Below are positions 1-8,097 of a DNA stretch of 64,000 bases, piece after piece. Position 1 is the first letter of the stretch. Each line of letters begins with the position of its first letter. The position numbers and the translations under genes are program-made. This DNA comes from Brevibacillus composti. Its GTDB lineage: Bacteria; Bacillota; Bacilli; Brevibacillales; Brevibacillaceae. The stretch covers positions 1,585,501 through 1,649,500 of the forward strand of contig NZ_CP066308.1 in NCBI RefSeq assembly GCF_016406105.1. Reading direction: 5' to 3'. Under the pieces are notes generated by a model that did not search any database, was not told the origin of the DNA, and was given only the letters and a program-made list of their open reading frames with translations.

Positions 1-2
1 TA

Positions 3-308
3 TCGACATACACCCCTTCTTCTGCGGGGGAGCCTTCCTGGTATGACAGCTTTCGCCTGTGGGCGGACAAGTCCCGTACGTGGATCATTTTTATCCAGTT
101 GATTCTCGTTTATTATCTGGGCTTTGCGACCCGTATACGCATGCCCCTGTTGAAGAATATCCTGCTGTATCTTCTCCTCTTTGTCGGCGCCTTGATTTTC
201 GCCATTCTGGATGTGCGGCTGCCTGTGAAGAGCGGGCTCATGATCGCGATCGCCATCCTGGTGATTGTCAAGGTGCGGATTAAGCCCGACGGGAGCACCA
301 GAAAGTGA
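3..308 (+). CDS. ylaH: YlaH-like membrane protein (5'-truncated by window edge)
   Basis: The reading frame is open from the first full codon at position 3, so the true start lies upstream of the window. The visible part (about 101 residues) has a soluble N-terminal stretch with a Trp/Tyr-rich segment, then membrane segments around WIIFIQLILVYYLG, ILLYLLLFVGALIF and MIAIAILVIVKV, and a short basic C-terminus. This matches the size and layout of the YlaH family of small Bacillales membrane proteins, whose function is unknown. The next gene starts 11 bases downstream, so the two probably share a transcript. The family call comes from recalled similarity and from ylaJ and ylaK occurring nearby. 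Confidence 0.7.
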   Translation, partial: STYTPSSAGEPSWYDSFRLWADKSRTWIIFIQLILVYYLGFATRIRMPLLKNILLYLLLFVGALIFAILDVRLPVKSGLMIAIAILVIVKVRIKPDGSTRK

Positions 309-318
309 GGAAGATCCG

Positions 319-591
319 ATGAAGCGTGAAGATGCTTTGGCTAACTGGCTGCAAATCAGACTGGTTGCGGATGCGCGGCCCGAGGATCGCTCGGCGGCCG
401 ATACCGCCTCTTTTTTCGAGGAAATTCTGCGGGAAGATCACCTGGCTGGGGAGTTGTCCTACAGAGCGGAAGAGGATAGCTATCTCGTCTCGGCCCGATT
501 TGCGGATGAGTGGTACTACCGCCGCTTTGACCGGGAGGAAGCGGAGTCTCTCCTGGCCGCGATCCAAAGCGAGCCGCGCTATAACCAGTAG
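319..591 (+). CDS. Small hypothetical protein, 90 aa
   Basis: I do not recognise this protein. It is a small acidic, soluble protein with no signal peptide and no cysteines. The C-terminal half contains a run of aromatic residues (EWYYRRFDREE) that could be an exposed helix. The ATG at 319 was chosen because GAGGAAG stands 6-9 bases upstream and because an earlier in-frame start would overlap ylaH. It sits immediately behind ylaH and is followed by a terminator-like hairpin, so it is probably the last gene of the ylaH transcript. In B. subtilis this slot holds ylaI, a zinc-ribbon protein, but no zinc-binding cysteines are present here, so it is not that gene. Confidence 0.6.
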   Translation: MKREDALANWLQIRLVADARPEDRSAADTASFFEEILREDHLAGELSYRAEEDSYLVSARFADEWYYRRFDREEAESLLAAIQSEPRYNQ

Positions 592-619
592 GTGCCCATG
601 CTGCGCCAGCGAGGGAAAT

Positions 620-652
620 AGCCCTGTCACCACGGGAGGTGCCAGGGCTTTT
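620..652 (+). terminator. Rho-independent terminator after the ylaH transcript
   Basis: AGCCCTG (620-626) pairs with CAGGGCT (643-649) and CACC (628-631) pairs with GGTG (638-641), leaving a short loop and the tail TTTTC. The stem is strong but the U tract is short. Confidence 0.55.
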
Positions 653-920
653 CGCGTTCTGTCAGCAGAGGGACACAGGCACTGTCCAAGCCGATAGAAC
701 TGTCTGCGCTGGCCGGAGATGCGGGTAGCAAAGCCGCCTACACCCGAAGCCCCATCTCAGATGGCTGCGGGCGAGGGACCTGCTTGTCATGAGACCGGAG
801 AGCTACACAAATCGAGGGAACCTTGTCTATTTTTTCGAGTCTGCAACCTTTCCGGGAAGTCGGCCGTCTGTAAGATTGCCCGACACAGTGAGGGGAAATA
901 TGGAAAGGGGAAAGACAATA
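653..920 (+). other. Non-coding leader region before the secreted-protein gene
   Basis: No convincing gene lies in this 270-base stretch. Several hairpins can be drawn, including AGC-CCATCT-C-AGATGG-CT near 750-775 and CGGGTAG paired with CTA/CCCG near 722-748. It contains GCAAAGCC, which resembles part of the c-di-GMP-I aptamer, but the rest of that aptamer is missing. It may be a long structured leader for the gene at 921, or simply the promoter region. I cannot place a confident promoter. Confidence 0.3.
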
Positions 921-2264
921 ATGAAAAAATACATGACAAAGCCCGTTCTGGCCGTATTGGCTGCCGCTACGATTATCGGGGGCACAGCGCCGATTCTGGC
1001 CAATGCCAGTTCTCTCAGCGGCAGTCCTGCAACAAAAGTCGTTATGAACGAAGAAGGCAAGCAGGTCACTCGTTACAATTTGAAAGAATTGGCGGAAAAG
1101 GACCCGGCTACGCTGAATCTTCTCTTGAAAACGCAAGCCGATCATCTGTACATCGTCGTGGACAAACTGAATCTCGACGTAAAAATGCAGACCTTTATCG
1201 AACAAAATGAAGCGGAATGGAACCGCATCTACAATCAGTATTACAGCGACATCTACCTGGAAGTGCGGTTGAACGAGGAGGACCAAGGCTTTCTGAGCCT
1301 GACACCGGAAACCAAGGAGAACACGACCTACCTGAGGGGGGAAGTGACGGAAGACGTCACCAAAGTCGTGGTCGTCAAGCCAAACGGCGATACGATCGAG
1401 GTCGTGCCGACGGCCAAAGATACCTTTACCGTGAGCTTTGCGGCCGTCGTCAGTGCCACCCCCAAGTACGCTACCGTGAAGGCGTATGTCGACGACAAAC
1501 TGGTTGACACGCGTGAGGTGCAAGTGAATACCGGGACAGTGGTGGACAGCGACGTAGTCATTCATACCCAGGCCGTACTGGATAAAAGCAAGGGCGAACT
1601 GAAAGTAAACGGGGTCGTAAATACCGAACATGGCAAGGTAGTCGTCACCTATGACGGCGAAACGAGAGGGGCCGGGGTGAAAAAGCTGTGGGAAGGCGTC
1701 GGTTCCTACTCGGTTACCTTCAAAGATGCCGTAGCGGGCAAAGGAAAAGTCCTGGTCGAAGTGTACAAGGACGGCAAAAAACTGGATTCTGAGTGGGTGG
1801 AAGTGGTTGTAACCGGAAAAGAGGAAAAACGGTCCAAACCAGATCCGGCCAAGCCTGACACGTACACGATCACCGGAAAAGCCAAGCTGGATGCCAAAGA
1901 CAAGGAAATCGAAGTAGAAGGAAAAGTAAGCGGCTACGCCAAGAACAAGAAGGCGAAGCTATACGTGATTGCGCCAGACGGAAACAGACATGAAGTGAAG
2001 GTGGATGACGAAGGCGAGTTTGAGGCAAAGCTGTCGTACAAAAACCGTTCGTACAGCGCCAAATCCGTCCGTCTGGAACTGGTGATCGACGGCAAGACTG
2101 TCGCGACTGCCGACATCCCTCATGGCACACCGGTTAACGGGGAGGAAAAGGGCAAGGGCAAAGAGAAGAAGCATCCAAACGGCAATGCCTACGGCTATTG
2201 GAAAAAACACGGCAATGATGATCACGGCGACGATGACCGTGACGATGAACGGGATGACGACTAA
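921..2264 (+). CDS. Secreted protein of unknown function with charged C-terminal tail
   Basis: The 447-residue product starts with a clear Sec signal peptide: basic MKKYMTK, a hydrophobic core, and a probable cleavage after ILANA. The mature protein has a mixed N-terminal domain (to about residue 130) and then repeated beta-rich modules of about 80-100 residues that look Ig-like, for example around TYTITGKAKLDAKDKEIEVEG. A Lys-rich linker (EEKGKGKEKKHPNG) leads into an Asp/Glu/His tail ending HGDDDRDDERDDD. The tail may bind cations or the wall. I recognise no catalytic motif. ATG 921 was chosen for the signal peptide; ATG 900 with GAGGGG just upstream is an alternative that adds seven residues. 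The stop overlaps the convergent DUF5665 gene by four bases. Confidence 0.75.
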   Translation: MKKYMTKPVLAVLAAATIIGGTAPILANASSLSGSPATKVVMNEEGKQVTRYNLKELAEKDPATLNLLLKTQADHLYIVVDKLNLDVKMQTFIEQNEAEWNRIYNQYYSDIYLEVRLNEEDQGFLSLTPETKENTTYLRGEVTEDVTKVVVVKPNGDTIEVVPTAKDTFTVSFAAVVSATPKYATVKAYVDDKLVDTREVQVNTGTVVDSDVVIHTQAVLDKSKGELKVNGVVNTEHGKVVVTYDGETRGAGVKKLWEGVGSYSVTFKDAVAGKGKVLVEVYKDGKKLDSEWVEVVVTGKEEKRSKPDPAKPDTYTITGKAKLDAKDKEIEVEGKVSGYAKNKKAKLYVIAPDGNRHEVKVDDEGEFEAKLSYKNRSYSAKSVRLELVIDGKTVATADIPHGTPVNGEEKGKGKEKKHPNGNAYGYWKKHGNDDHGDDDRDDERDDD

Positions 2265-2599
2265 GGCTGACCGTAATAACCGGCTACGTAGTCAACAATT
2301 TGGCGAATGTAGTCGCCGATAATGGGGACAGCGAAGAATTTGCTCAGGACGGAGCCCAGCAGGGCGAGTACAATGGCTGTTCCGATCGTCAGTCCCAAGC
2401 CCCGTGCCAAGCCTGCGAGGAAATTCGTGACAAGCAGCTTGCGCGGGGCTGTATAATTTTGAATCACGTCAGCCAGGCGAATATCCTCCAAAAACAGGGC
2501 GATTTTGTCCATGCGCTCGTTTAGCTTGCGCACTTCCTGCAATTCGGCGAGCAGTTGATCGATCTTTTCTAACAGGCGGTCCACAGGGGTAGTCTGCAT
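2261..2599 (-). CDS. DUF5665 family membrane protein
   Basis: This 112-residue protein begins with an amphipathic, coiled-coil-prone N-terminus (LLEKIDQLLAELQEVRKLNE). It continues with the conserved NFLAGLARGLGLTIGTA segment that runs into one or two membrane helices, followed by FAVPIIGDYIRQIVDYV. This order matches the DUF5665 family of Firmicutes, whose function is unknown. The start at 2599 was chosen because AGGAGGAG stands 7-8 bases upstream; longer starts at 2632 lack such a site. The gene converges on the secreted-protein gene and shares four bases at the 3' ends, with no obvious hairpin between them. Confidence 0.75.
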   Translation of the reverse strand: MQTTPVDRLLEKIDQLLAELQEVRKLNERMDKIALFLEDIRLADVIQNYTAPRKLLVTNFLAGLARGLGLTIGTAIVLALLGSVLSKFFAVPIIGDYIRQIVDYVAGYYGQP

Positions 2600-2751
2600 C
2601 TGAAAATCTCCTCCTGTCATCTGTTGTTCCAAGTATCTAACAGTCTAGGGAAAATGAGGGCAAGAATCAAGCGGGACCGGAAAGGTTTGCCTATCGTTAC
2701 CCTGACAGGTACAATAGACATGACATTACTTTATGACGAGGAGGCTTCGGA

Positions 2752-3210
2752 ATGGCTGAGACTGTATCCCAGACACTTTCGGAGGAATTGTTTGGGCTGT
2801 TGCAACAGGAGCGCTTTGTGACGCTGGGTACGATTGACCACGAGTCAGGAGCTCCTTCGCTCAGCTCGCTTTCCTGGACATACGCGGCTACCCCGCAAGT
2901 CATCCGGTTTGCGGTCGATAATCGCTCGCGCATCCTGGCCAATATTGCCAAACAGCCGCAAGTCGTTCTGCACTTGATCGGCGCCGGTTCATCCTACGCG
3001 ATCAATGGCCGGGCGGTCGTAAAAACCGAACGGATGGAGAATGTTCCGCTGAAGCTGGCGATGGTGGAAGTGACGATTGAAGCTGTACGCGATGTCATGT
3101 TCTACGGCTCGCGTATCTCTGTGGAACCCCAGTATGAAAAAACGTATGACAAAAATGCGGCGGCCAAGCTGGACAATCAGGTGATGACCGCGCTGCGCGG
3201 GGCTGAATAA
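2752..3210 (+). CDS. Pyridoxamine 5'-phosphate oxidase-like FMN-binding protein
   Basis: This 152-residue protein has the split-barrel layout of the pyridoxamine-phosphate oxidase-like superfamily. The N-terminal segment RFVTLGTIDHESGAPSLSSL is the usual first strand pair, followed by VIRFAVDNRSRILANIAKQP, which resembles the FMN-phosphate contact region. Proteins of this short type usually bind FMN or a related flavin and reduce small substrates; the substrate here cannot be read from sequence. The ATG is preceded by GAGGAGGCTTCGGA. The gene stands alone between DUF5665 and the S-box leader. A weak AT-rich hairpin (about 3225-3256) could terminate it. Confidence 0.75.
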   Translation: MAETVSQTLSEELFGLLQQERFVTLGTIDHESGAPSLSSLSWTYAATPQVIRFAVDNRSRILANIAKQPQVVLHLIGAGSSYAINGRAVVKTERMENVPLKLAMVEVTIEAVRDVMFYGSRISVEPQYEKTYDKNAAAKLDNQVMTALRGAE

Positions 3211-3237
3211 AAGTAGACAGCAGCAAAAAGAAATAAG

Positions 3238-3267
3238 TTGACAGTTTCTTATTTTTTCCGGTAGTAT
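3238..3267 (+). promoter_or_regulatory. Candidate sigma-A promoter of the metI-metC leader
   Basis: TTGACA at 3238-3243 is a perfect -35 element. TAGTAT at 3262-3267 is a four-of-six -10 element, and the spacer is 18 bases. The SAM-I aptamer starts about 25 bases downstream, the expected geometry for an S-box leader. Confidence 0.6.
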
Positions 3268-3292
3268 TAGGATCAATCAAATGAATAGCAAA

Positions 3293-3423
3293 CTTCTTAT
3301 CCAGAGTGGCGGAGGGACTGGCCCGATGATGCCCGGCAACCAATTTTCCTGTGATCCTTGTATGAGCAGGACAATACGGTGCTAATTCCTGCAGAGCGAT
3401 GTTTTGCTCTGAAAGATGAGAAG
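3293..3423 (+). promoter_or_regulatory. SAM-I (S-box) riboswitch
   Basis: The conserved S-box core is visible: CTTATC-AGAG-GG-GGAGGGA, GGCCC-GATGA-GCCC-GGCAACC, and GGTGCTAATTCCTGC. The closing helix P1 forms between CTTCTTATC (3293-3301) and GATGAGAAG (3415-3423). The 3' side of P1 runs into GAAGGGTTT (about 3420-3429), which can pair with AAAGCCTTC in the terminator stem, giving the usual antiterminator. When S-adenosylmethionine binds, P1 forms, the terminator folds and metI-metC transcription stops. Confidence 0.95.
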
Positions 3424-3447
3424 GGTTTGCTTACGGCGACGTAAACA

Positions 3448-3482
3448 AAGCCTTCTTTTCAGAGGAAAAGGGGGCTTTTTTC
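3448..3482 (+). terminator. S-box riboswitch terminator
   Basis: AAGCCTTCTTTTC and GAAAAGGGGGCTT form an imperfect stem around a four-base loop, followed by TTTTTTC. It lies between the aptamer and the metI start codon and acts as the expression platform. Confidence 0.85.
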
Positions 3483-3517
3483 ATGCCCTCGTTCAACATG
3501 GGAGGGGAGAGAGAAAG

Positions 3518-4687
3518 ATGCATGTAGAAACCAAACTGGTTCAAGCGGGAGTGGGACGCGACGGGACGACCGGCGCAGTCAGCTTTCCCGTCTATTACGC
3601 GACGGCCTATCGTCACCCGTCTTTGGGGCAGAGTACAGGATATGACTATGCACGAACGGCCAATCCGACGCGAACGGTCGTAGAGGAAGCCATCGCCGAA
3701 GCGGAGAGCGGCGACGCGGGCTTTGCCTGTGCATCGGGCATGGCCGCCATTCACACCGTGATGGGCTTGTTTTCCAAAGGAGATCACCTGATCGTGTCGC
3801 TTGACTTGTACGGGGGCACGTATCGTCTGTTCGAGCAGGTCCTGACCCGTTACGGCCTGCAGTTCAGCTACGTGGACCTGCGCGATCTGCGAGCGCTGGA
3901 GGATGCCGTGCGGCCGGAGACAAAAGCGGTGTTTATCGAAACGCCGACCAACCCGTTGATGCAGATTACCGACATCCGGGCTGTCTCGGTCATCGCAAAG
4001 AAATACGGGCTGCTCACACTGGTCGACAATACGTTTATGACACCCTACTGTCAGCGGCCATTGGAGTTGGGGGCCGATCTGGTGCTGCACAGCGCCACCA
4101 AGTATCTCGGCGGGCATAATGACGTGCTGGCGGGCCTGATTGTGACAAAGGGAGCGGAGTTGTCTGAAAAGGTTCGGTTTTTGCACAATTCCATCGGCGC
4201 CGTCCTCGGTCCGCAGGACAGCTGGCTGCTCCTCAGAGGGATGAAAACCCTCGCCCTGCGCATGGAGCGGCATCAGAGCAATGCTCTGGCGATCGCGGAA
4301 AAACTGCGGGAGCACCCCGCCGTGGCAGAGGTCTTTTATCCGGGGCTGACCGACCATCCGGGCTATGAGATTCAGAGCGGGCAGGCGAGCGGCTACAGCG
4401 GCATGGTATCATTCCGGGTGCGCTCTGCCGCACAGGTGGCTCCTTTCCTGGAGCACCTGCGGATCGTCTCCTTTGCCGAGAGTCTGGGAGGCGTAGAGTC
4501 GCTGTGCACCTACCCGGCCACCCAGACCCATGCCGATATCCCGCAGGAGATTCGCGAGTACGTGGGCGTATGCGATCGGCTGCTGCGGCTGTCGGTCGGG
4601 ATCGAGCATCCCGAAGATTTAATCGCGGATATCAGCCAGGCGCTCGACGCCACCCTGAGCCTGATCGCAGGGGAGTGTACCCGATGA
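3518..4687 (+). CDS. metI: Cystathionine gamma-synthase / O-acetylhomoserine thiolyase MetI
   Basis: This is a 389-residue PLP enzyme of the Cys/Met metabolism family. It joins an activated homoserine with cysteine (giving cystathionine) or with sulfide (giving homocysteine) in methionine synthesis. The N-terminal YDYARTANPTR motif, the GGTYRLF phosphate-binding segment, VDNTFMTPY, and the PLP lysine (about Lys195) in HSATKYLGG are all present. Assignment as MetI rather than MetC rests on its being first in a metI-metC pair behind an S-box, as in B. subtilis. ATG 3518 follows GGGAGGGGAGAGAGAAAG. The stop overlaps the metC start as ATGA, suggesting translational coupling. Expression should be repressed by high S-adenosylmethionine. 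Confidence 0.88.
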   Translation: MHVETKLVQAGVGRDGTTGAVSFPVYYATAYRHPSLGQSTGYDYARTANPTRTVVEEAIAEAESGDAGFACASGMAAIHTVMGLFSKGDHLIVSLDLYGGTYRLFEQVLTRYGLQFSYVDLRDLRALEDAVRPETKAVFIETPTNPLMQITDIRAVSVIAKKYGLLTLVDNTFMTPYCQRPLELGADLVLHSATKYLGGHNDVLAGLIVTKGAELSEKVRFLHNSIGAVLGPQDSWLLLRGMKTLALRMERHQSNALAIAEKLREHPAVAEVFYPGLTDHPGYEIQSGQASGYSGMVSFRVRSAAQVAPFLEHLRIVSFAESLGGVESLCTYPATQTHADIPQEIREYVGVCDRLLRLSVGIEHPEDLIADISQALDATLSLIAGECTR

Positions 4688-5886
4688 AATTTGCAACCAA
4701 GCTGCTGCACGGAACCTCTTGTTTCGATCCTGTCACCGGGGCGGCCTCGACGCCCATCTATCAGGCCTCTACCTTTCACCAGGCCGATTTGGACCGGCCG
4801 GGAGCCTATGATTATGCGCGATCGGGGAATCCCACCCGTCAGGCTCTGGAAGAAGCGATCGCGGTGCTGGAGGGGGGAGAGCGGGGATTTGCCTTCGCCT
4901 CCGGTATGGCGGCCATCTCCAGCGTCTTCATGCTCTTTTCGGCGGGCGACCACGTCATCGTGGCCGAAGATGTGTACGGAGGGACCTACCGTTTTCTGAC
5001 CAAGGTGCTGTCCCGCATGAATATCGATGTCACCTTTGTCGATACCACTTACGTAGATCGAGTGGCGGAGGCGATCACGCCGCGGACGAAGGGCATTTAC
5101 CTGGAGACACCCTCCAATCCGACTCTGAAAGTGACGGATATTGCTGCGGTATGCAGGCTGGCGAAAAAATTTGACCTGCTGGTCATCGTCGACAACACGT
5201 TTTTGACCCCCTATTACCAACGTCCGCTGGAGCTGGGCGCGGACATCGTCATCCACTCGGCCACCAAGTTTATCGGCGGGCACAGCGACGTGGTAGCCGG
5301 CCTGGCGGTGACGAAAGACAATGACCTGGGGGAACAGCTCTATTTTATCCAAAATGGCATGGGGGCCGTACTGGGAGCGCAGGATTCCTGGCTGGTGATG
5401 CGCGGTCTGAAATCGCTGAAAGCCCGCCTGGATGTCAGTACCCGGACGGCGGAACAGATCGCGGGCTGGCTGCGCCACCATCCGGCTGTGACCAAGGTGT
5501 ATTACACGGGGCTTAAGGATCATCCGGGCCACGAGCTCCAGTCCTGTCAGGCGAGCGGGCACGGGGCTGTCCTCTCGTTCGATGTGGGCAGCCGGGAGCG
5601 GGCGAAGGCGCTGTTTGACCGGGTCACGCTGCCGATCGTGGCGGTTAGTCTGGGCGCCGTGGAGACGATTCTCTCCTATCCGGCTGGCATGTCCCACGCG
5701 GCGATGCCCAAGGCGGAGAGAGAGACGAGGGGCATCACCGAGGGGCTGATCCGGCTGTCGGCCGGGCTGGAGGATGCCGACGATCTGATTCGCGATCTGG
5801 AGCAAGCCCTGCAAGGTTTGGAACTTTACGTGCCGCAGGTGACACACGCATACGAAGACGGCAAAGAGGCATTCTCCGGGGTGTAA
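4684..5886 (+). CDS. metC: Cystathionine beta-lyase MetC
   Basis: This 400-residue PLP enzyme is paralogous to the preceding gene. It cleaves cystathionine to homocysteine, pyruvate and ammonia, the next step in methionine synthesis. Motifs seen are YDYARSGNPTR, GGTYRFL, VDNTFLTPYYQRPLELGAD and the PLP lysine (about Lys195) in HSATKFIGGH. It shares an ATGA overlap with metI and lies under the same S-box. The C-terminal extension of about 20 residues (ELYVPQVTHAYEDGKEAFSGV) is a little longer than usual and its coding sequence forms half of the downstream terminator stem. Members of this family are hard to separate by substrate, so MetC versus a gamma-lyase rests on context. Confidence 0.88.
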   Translation: MKFATKLLHGTSCFDPVTGAASTPIYQASTFHQADLDRPGAYDYARSGNPTRQALEEAIAVLEGGERGFAFASGMAAISSVFMLFSAGDHVIVAEDVYGGTYRFLTKVLSRMNIDVTFVDTTYVDRVAEAITPRTKGIYLETPSNPTLKVTDIAAVCRLAKKFDLLVIVDNTFLTPYYQRPLELGADIVIHSATKFIGGHSDVVAGLAVTKDNDLGEQLYFIQNGMGAVLGAQDSWLVMRGLKSLKARLDVSTRTAEQIAGWLRHHPAVTKVYYTGLKDHPGHELQSCQASGHGAVLSFDVGSRERAKALFDRVTLPIVAVSLGAVETILSYPAGMSHAAMPKAERETRGITEGLIRLSAGLEDADDLIRDLEQALQGLELYVPQVTHAYEDGKEAFSGV

Positions 5887-5906
5887 CCGGGGAATGCCTC
5901 TTCGTT
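5865..5906. terminator. Shared terminator between metC and ylaJ
   Basis: AGAGGCATTCTCCGG and CCGGGGAATGCCTCT pair around GGTGTAA. The stem overlaps the last codons of metC and abuts the end of the convergent ylaJ gene, so it could work in both directions. The T tract is weak on the plus strand (TTCGTTTC). Confidence 0.65.
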
Positions 5907-6518
5907 TCAGGGCCGATTGACAGGGATTTTTTGATTGCCCTCGGGCTTTGCCTTGCCGCTTTTATTGATGCGCTGTTCATTTTGCCGATTGGGCGTCTCT
6001 TCCCGCCGCTGCACATCACGGGGAGCTTGCGGGATGATGCGGCCGACGATGTCCGCCAGCTCTTCCGCAGCACCGGCGACGGGACGTCCATTGCGGAAAT
6101 CGGCCGCCATTTCACGCAGGCGCTGCACGATATCCGGATCGGCGGTGACGAGGGCAGCGGCTCCTTGGGGATCTTCCTTAAGTGCTTCCGCGACCGTATA
6201 TTTGATCACGCCTACCTCCGGACGATCCAGATGTGCGTTCACGTCGATCCCGACGACGGCCCATTTGCCCATGACGACGGCAGTCGCGTCAGTCACGTTG
6301 GGCACCCGCGTCGCCAGCTGCACCAAGCGGTCTGCCGTCGCTTGCGGCGACTGGTCATAGGCGGGGGATGGCGCGGTCTGTTTCACACGCTGAGTCTCGT
6401 TGGCGGTTTGGCCGGGCTGCGGAGCGGCTTGATTGGCTGGGGGCTTGTTGGCGTTGTTGCATGCGGTGAAGAGCAGGCTGACACCAAGCGCGAGTATCAT
6501 TGTCCGTTTCACGGTCAT
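5907..6518 (-). CDS. ylaJ: YhcN/YlaJ family sporulation lipoprotein
   Basis: This 203-residue protein has a lipoprotein signal peptide (MTVKRTMILALGVSLLFTAC), with Cys20 as the likely lipid-modified residue. A Pro/Gln-rich linker (PPANQAAPQPGQ) leads to a domain with LVQLATRVPNVTDATAVVMG and KWAVVGIDVNAHLDR. These are typical of YhcN/YlaJ lipoproteins, which in Bacillus are made in the forespore and found in the spore inner membrane. The C-terminus is rich in Arg, Asn and Gln. It is divergent from ylaK, as expected from the ylaJ-ylaK neighbourhood, although here ylaJ is on the opposite strand. The start follows GGAGAATGACC. Confidence 0.82.
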   Translation of the reverse strand: MTVKRTMILALGVSLLFTACNNANKPPANQAAPQPGQTANETQRVKQTAPSPAYDQSPQATADRLVQLATRVPNVTDATAVVMGKWAVVGIDVNAHLDRPEVGVIKYTVAEALKEDPQGAAALVTADPDIVQRLREMAADFRNGRPVAGAAEELADIVGRIIPQAPRDVQRREETPNRQNEQRINKSGKAKPEGNQKIPVNRP

Positions 6519-6727
6519 TCTCCTTTACCTAAAAGATGCATGCTCAAGATGTTTGCGCAGAAAAGAGATGATTACCCGTATTGTGTTCTCCTGTCCCACT
6601 TTTCATTCCGAGCGCCGTCTATCTTTTCTGGCACTGTCATACACTGTAGTACATCACGTCGCCAGCGGCAGAGCATCCCATCCAAAATTGCATAGGGTAT
6701 ATCAGATGGGTAATAGGAGGCGAGATT

Positions 6728-8062
6728 TTGAAGAAAATCTACGTTCTGGACACCAACGTACTCCTGCAAGATCCACGGGCGATGTTTTCCTTTGCGGACA
6801 ACGAAATCGTCATACCCGCCGTGGTGTTGGAAGAAATTGACTCCAAAAAGCGCTATATGGACGAGATTGGCCGCAACGCCCGCTATGTATCAAGATTGTT
6901 GGACAGCTTTCGCGAATGGGGGCATCTGCATCAAGGAATTATGTTGGAAACGGGAGCGCTGTTCCGGGTGGAGCTCAACCATTCCTCCCTCTCCAAATTG
7001 CAAAAGCAATTTACGGAAATTACCAATGACAACCGGATTCTGGCAGTAGCGCTGAACTTGCAGGAAGAAGAAAATGTATCGCCTCATCCGCGGCCCGTCA
7101 TACTCGTCAGCAAAGATGCACTGATGCGGGTGAAAGCAGATGCGCTCGGGCTGATCGCCGAAGATTTTCTGTCAGATCGGGTGGTCGGAGAACATTCCCA
7201 TATCTACTCCGGTTACCATAAGCTGCAGGTGGCTCCAGACATCATCAAGAGCTACTACGCCAATCGCAGGCTCCCCCTGCAAACCAGCTTTCCCCAGCAA
7301 CGCTTCTATCCGCACCAGTTTCTGGTCATGAAGGATGAATGCAATCCGTCGATCTCCGCGATCGGGAAGGTGGATACAGAGGGAAAAAATCTGGAGATGC
7401 TGCTCGCCGACGACGATCCCATGTGGGGCATTCGGGCGCGAAACGTTCAGCAAAAGATGGCAGTCGAACTGCTTTTGCGGGAGGATATCCCCCTGGTCAC
7501 CATGACCGGGAAAGCCGGGACGGGAAAGACATTGCTCGCACTGGCGGCGGGCCTTTTGCAAATCGAAGACCTGCAGACGTACAAAAAGCTGCTGGTAGCC
7601 AGGCCGATCGTGCCGCTGGGCAAGGACATCGGCTATCTTCCCGGGGAAAAGGAAGAAAAGCTGCGGCCCTGGATGCAGCCGATCTATGACAATTTGGAAT
7701 ATTTGTTCAATACAAAGCGCTCCGGGGATCTGGACAAAATCCTGGCCGGAATGGGAAGTATTCAGGTAGAGGCCCTGACGTACATTCGCGGCCGTTCCAT
7801 CCCCGGACAATTTATCATCATCGATGAGGCCCAGAATCTGACCAAGCATGAAGTAAAAACGATCCTTACGCGGGTAGGGGAGGGCTCCAAGATCGTCTTG
7901 ATGGGCGATCCGGAACAGATTGACCATCCCTACCTGGACGAGAGCAATAACGGACTGACCTATGTCGTGGAGATGTTCAAGGATCAAAAGCTGGCCGGCC
8001 ATATTCGCCTGGAAAAAGGGGAGAGGAGTGTCCTGGCCCAGCTGGCTGCGGATTTGCTGTAG
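6728..8062 (+). CDS. ylaK: PIN-PhoH family ATPase (YlaK)
   Basis: This 444-residue protein joins an N-terminal PIN nuclease domain (KKIYVLDTNVLLQDP, with VLEEIDSKK and further acidic residues) to a C-terminal PhoH ATPase domain. Walker A is TGKAGTGKT at about residues 260-268 and Walker B is IIIDEAQN at about 363-370. PIN-PhoH (PhoH2) proteins are reported to be RNA helicase/RNase fusions in other bacteria; activity here is inferred. The TTG start at 6728 is preceded by AATAGGAGG at good spacing and no ATG fits better. The gene stands alone and is followed by the RNA candidate at 8098-8323. Confidence 0.88.
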   Translation: MKKIYVLDTNVLLQDPRAMFSFADNEIVIPAVVLEEIDSKKRYMDEIGRNARYVSRLLDSFREWGHLHQGIMLETGALFRVELNHSSLSKLQKQFTEITNDNRILAVALNLQEEENVSPHPRPVILVSKDALMRVKADALGLIAEDFLSDRVVGEHSHIYSGYHKLQVAPDIIKSYYANRRLPLQTSFPQQRFYPHQFLVMKDECNPSISAIGKVDTEGKNLEMLLADDDPMWGIRARNVQQKMAVELLLREDIPLVTMTGKAGTGKTLLALAAGLLQIEDLQTYKKLLVARPIVPLGKDIGYLPGEKEEKLRPWMQPIYDNLEYLFNTKRSGDLDKILAGMGSIQVEALTYIRGRSIPGQFIIIDEAQNLTKHEVKTILTRVGEGSKIVLMGDPEQIDHPYLDESNNGLTYVVEMFKDQKLAGHIRLEKGERSVLAQLAADLL

Positions 8063-8097
8063 GCCGAATAAGAACAGGAAAAGGGGTAAAGATATAG

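Noticed and set aside
653..790. c-di-GMP-I riboswitch suggested by GCAAAGCC
   Set aside because: Only that octamer agrees. The second stem, the tetraloop-receptor pair and the GGGCAAACC segment are missing.
4510..5847. A 445-residue open frame on the minus strand across metC
   Set aside because: It is a shadow of metC, whose PLP motifs and operon position leave no doubt. The antisense product shows only low-complexity Arg/Gly/His sequence.
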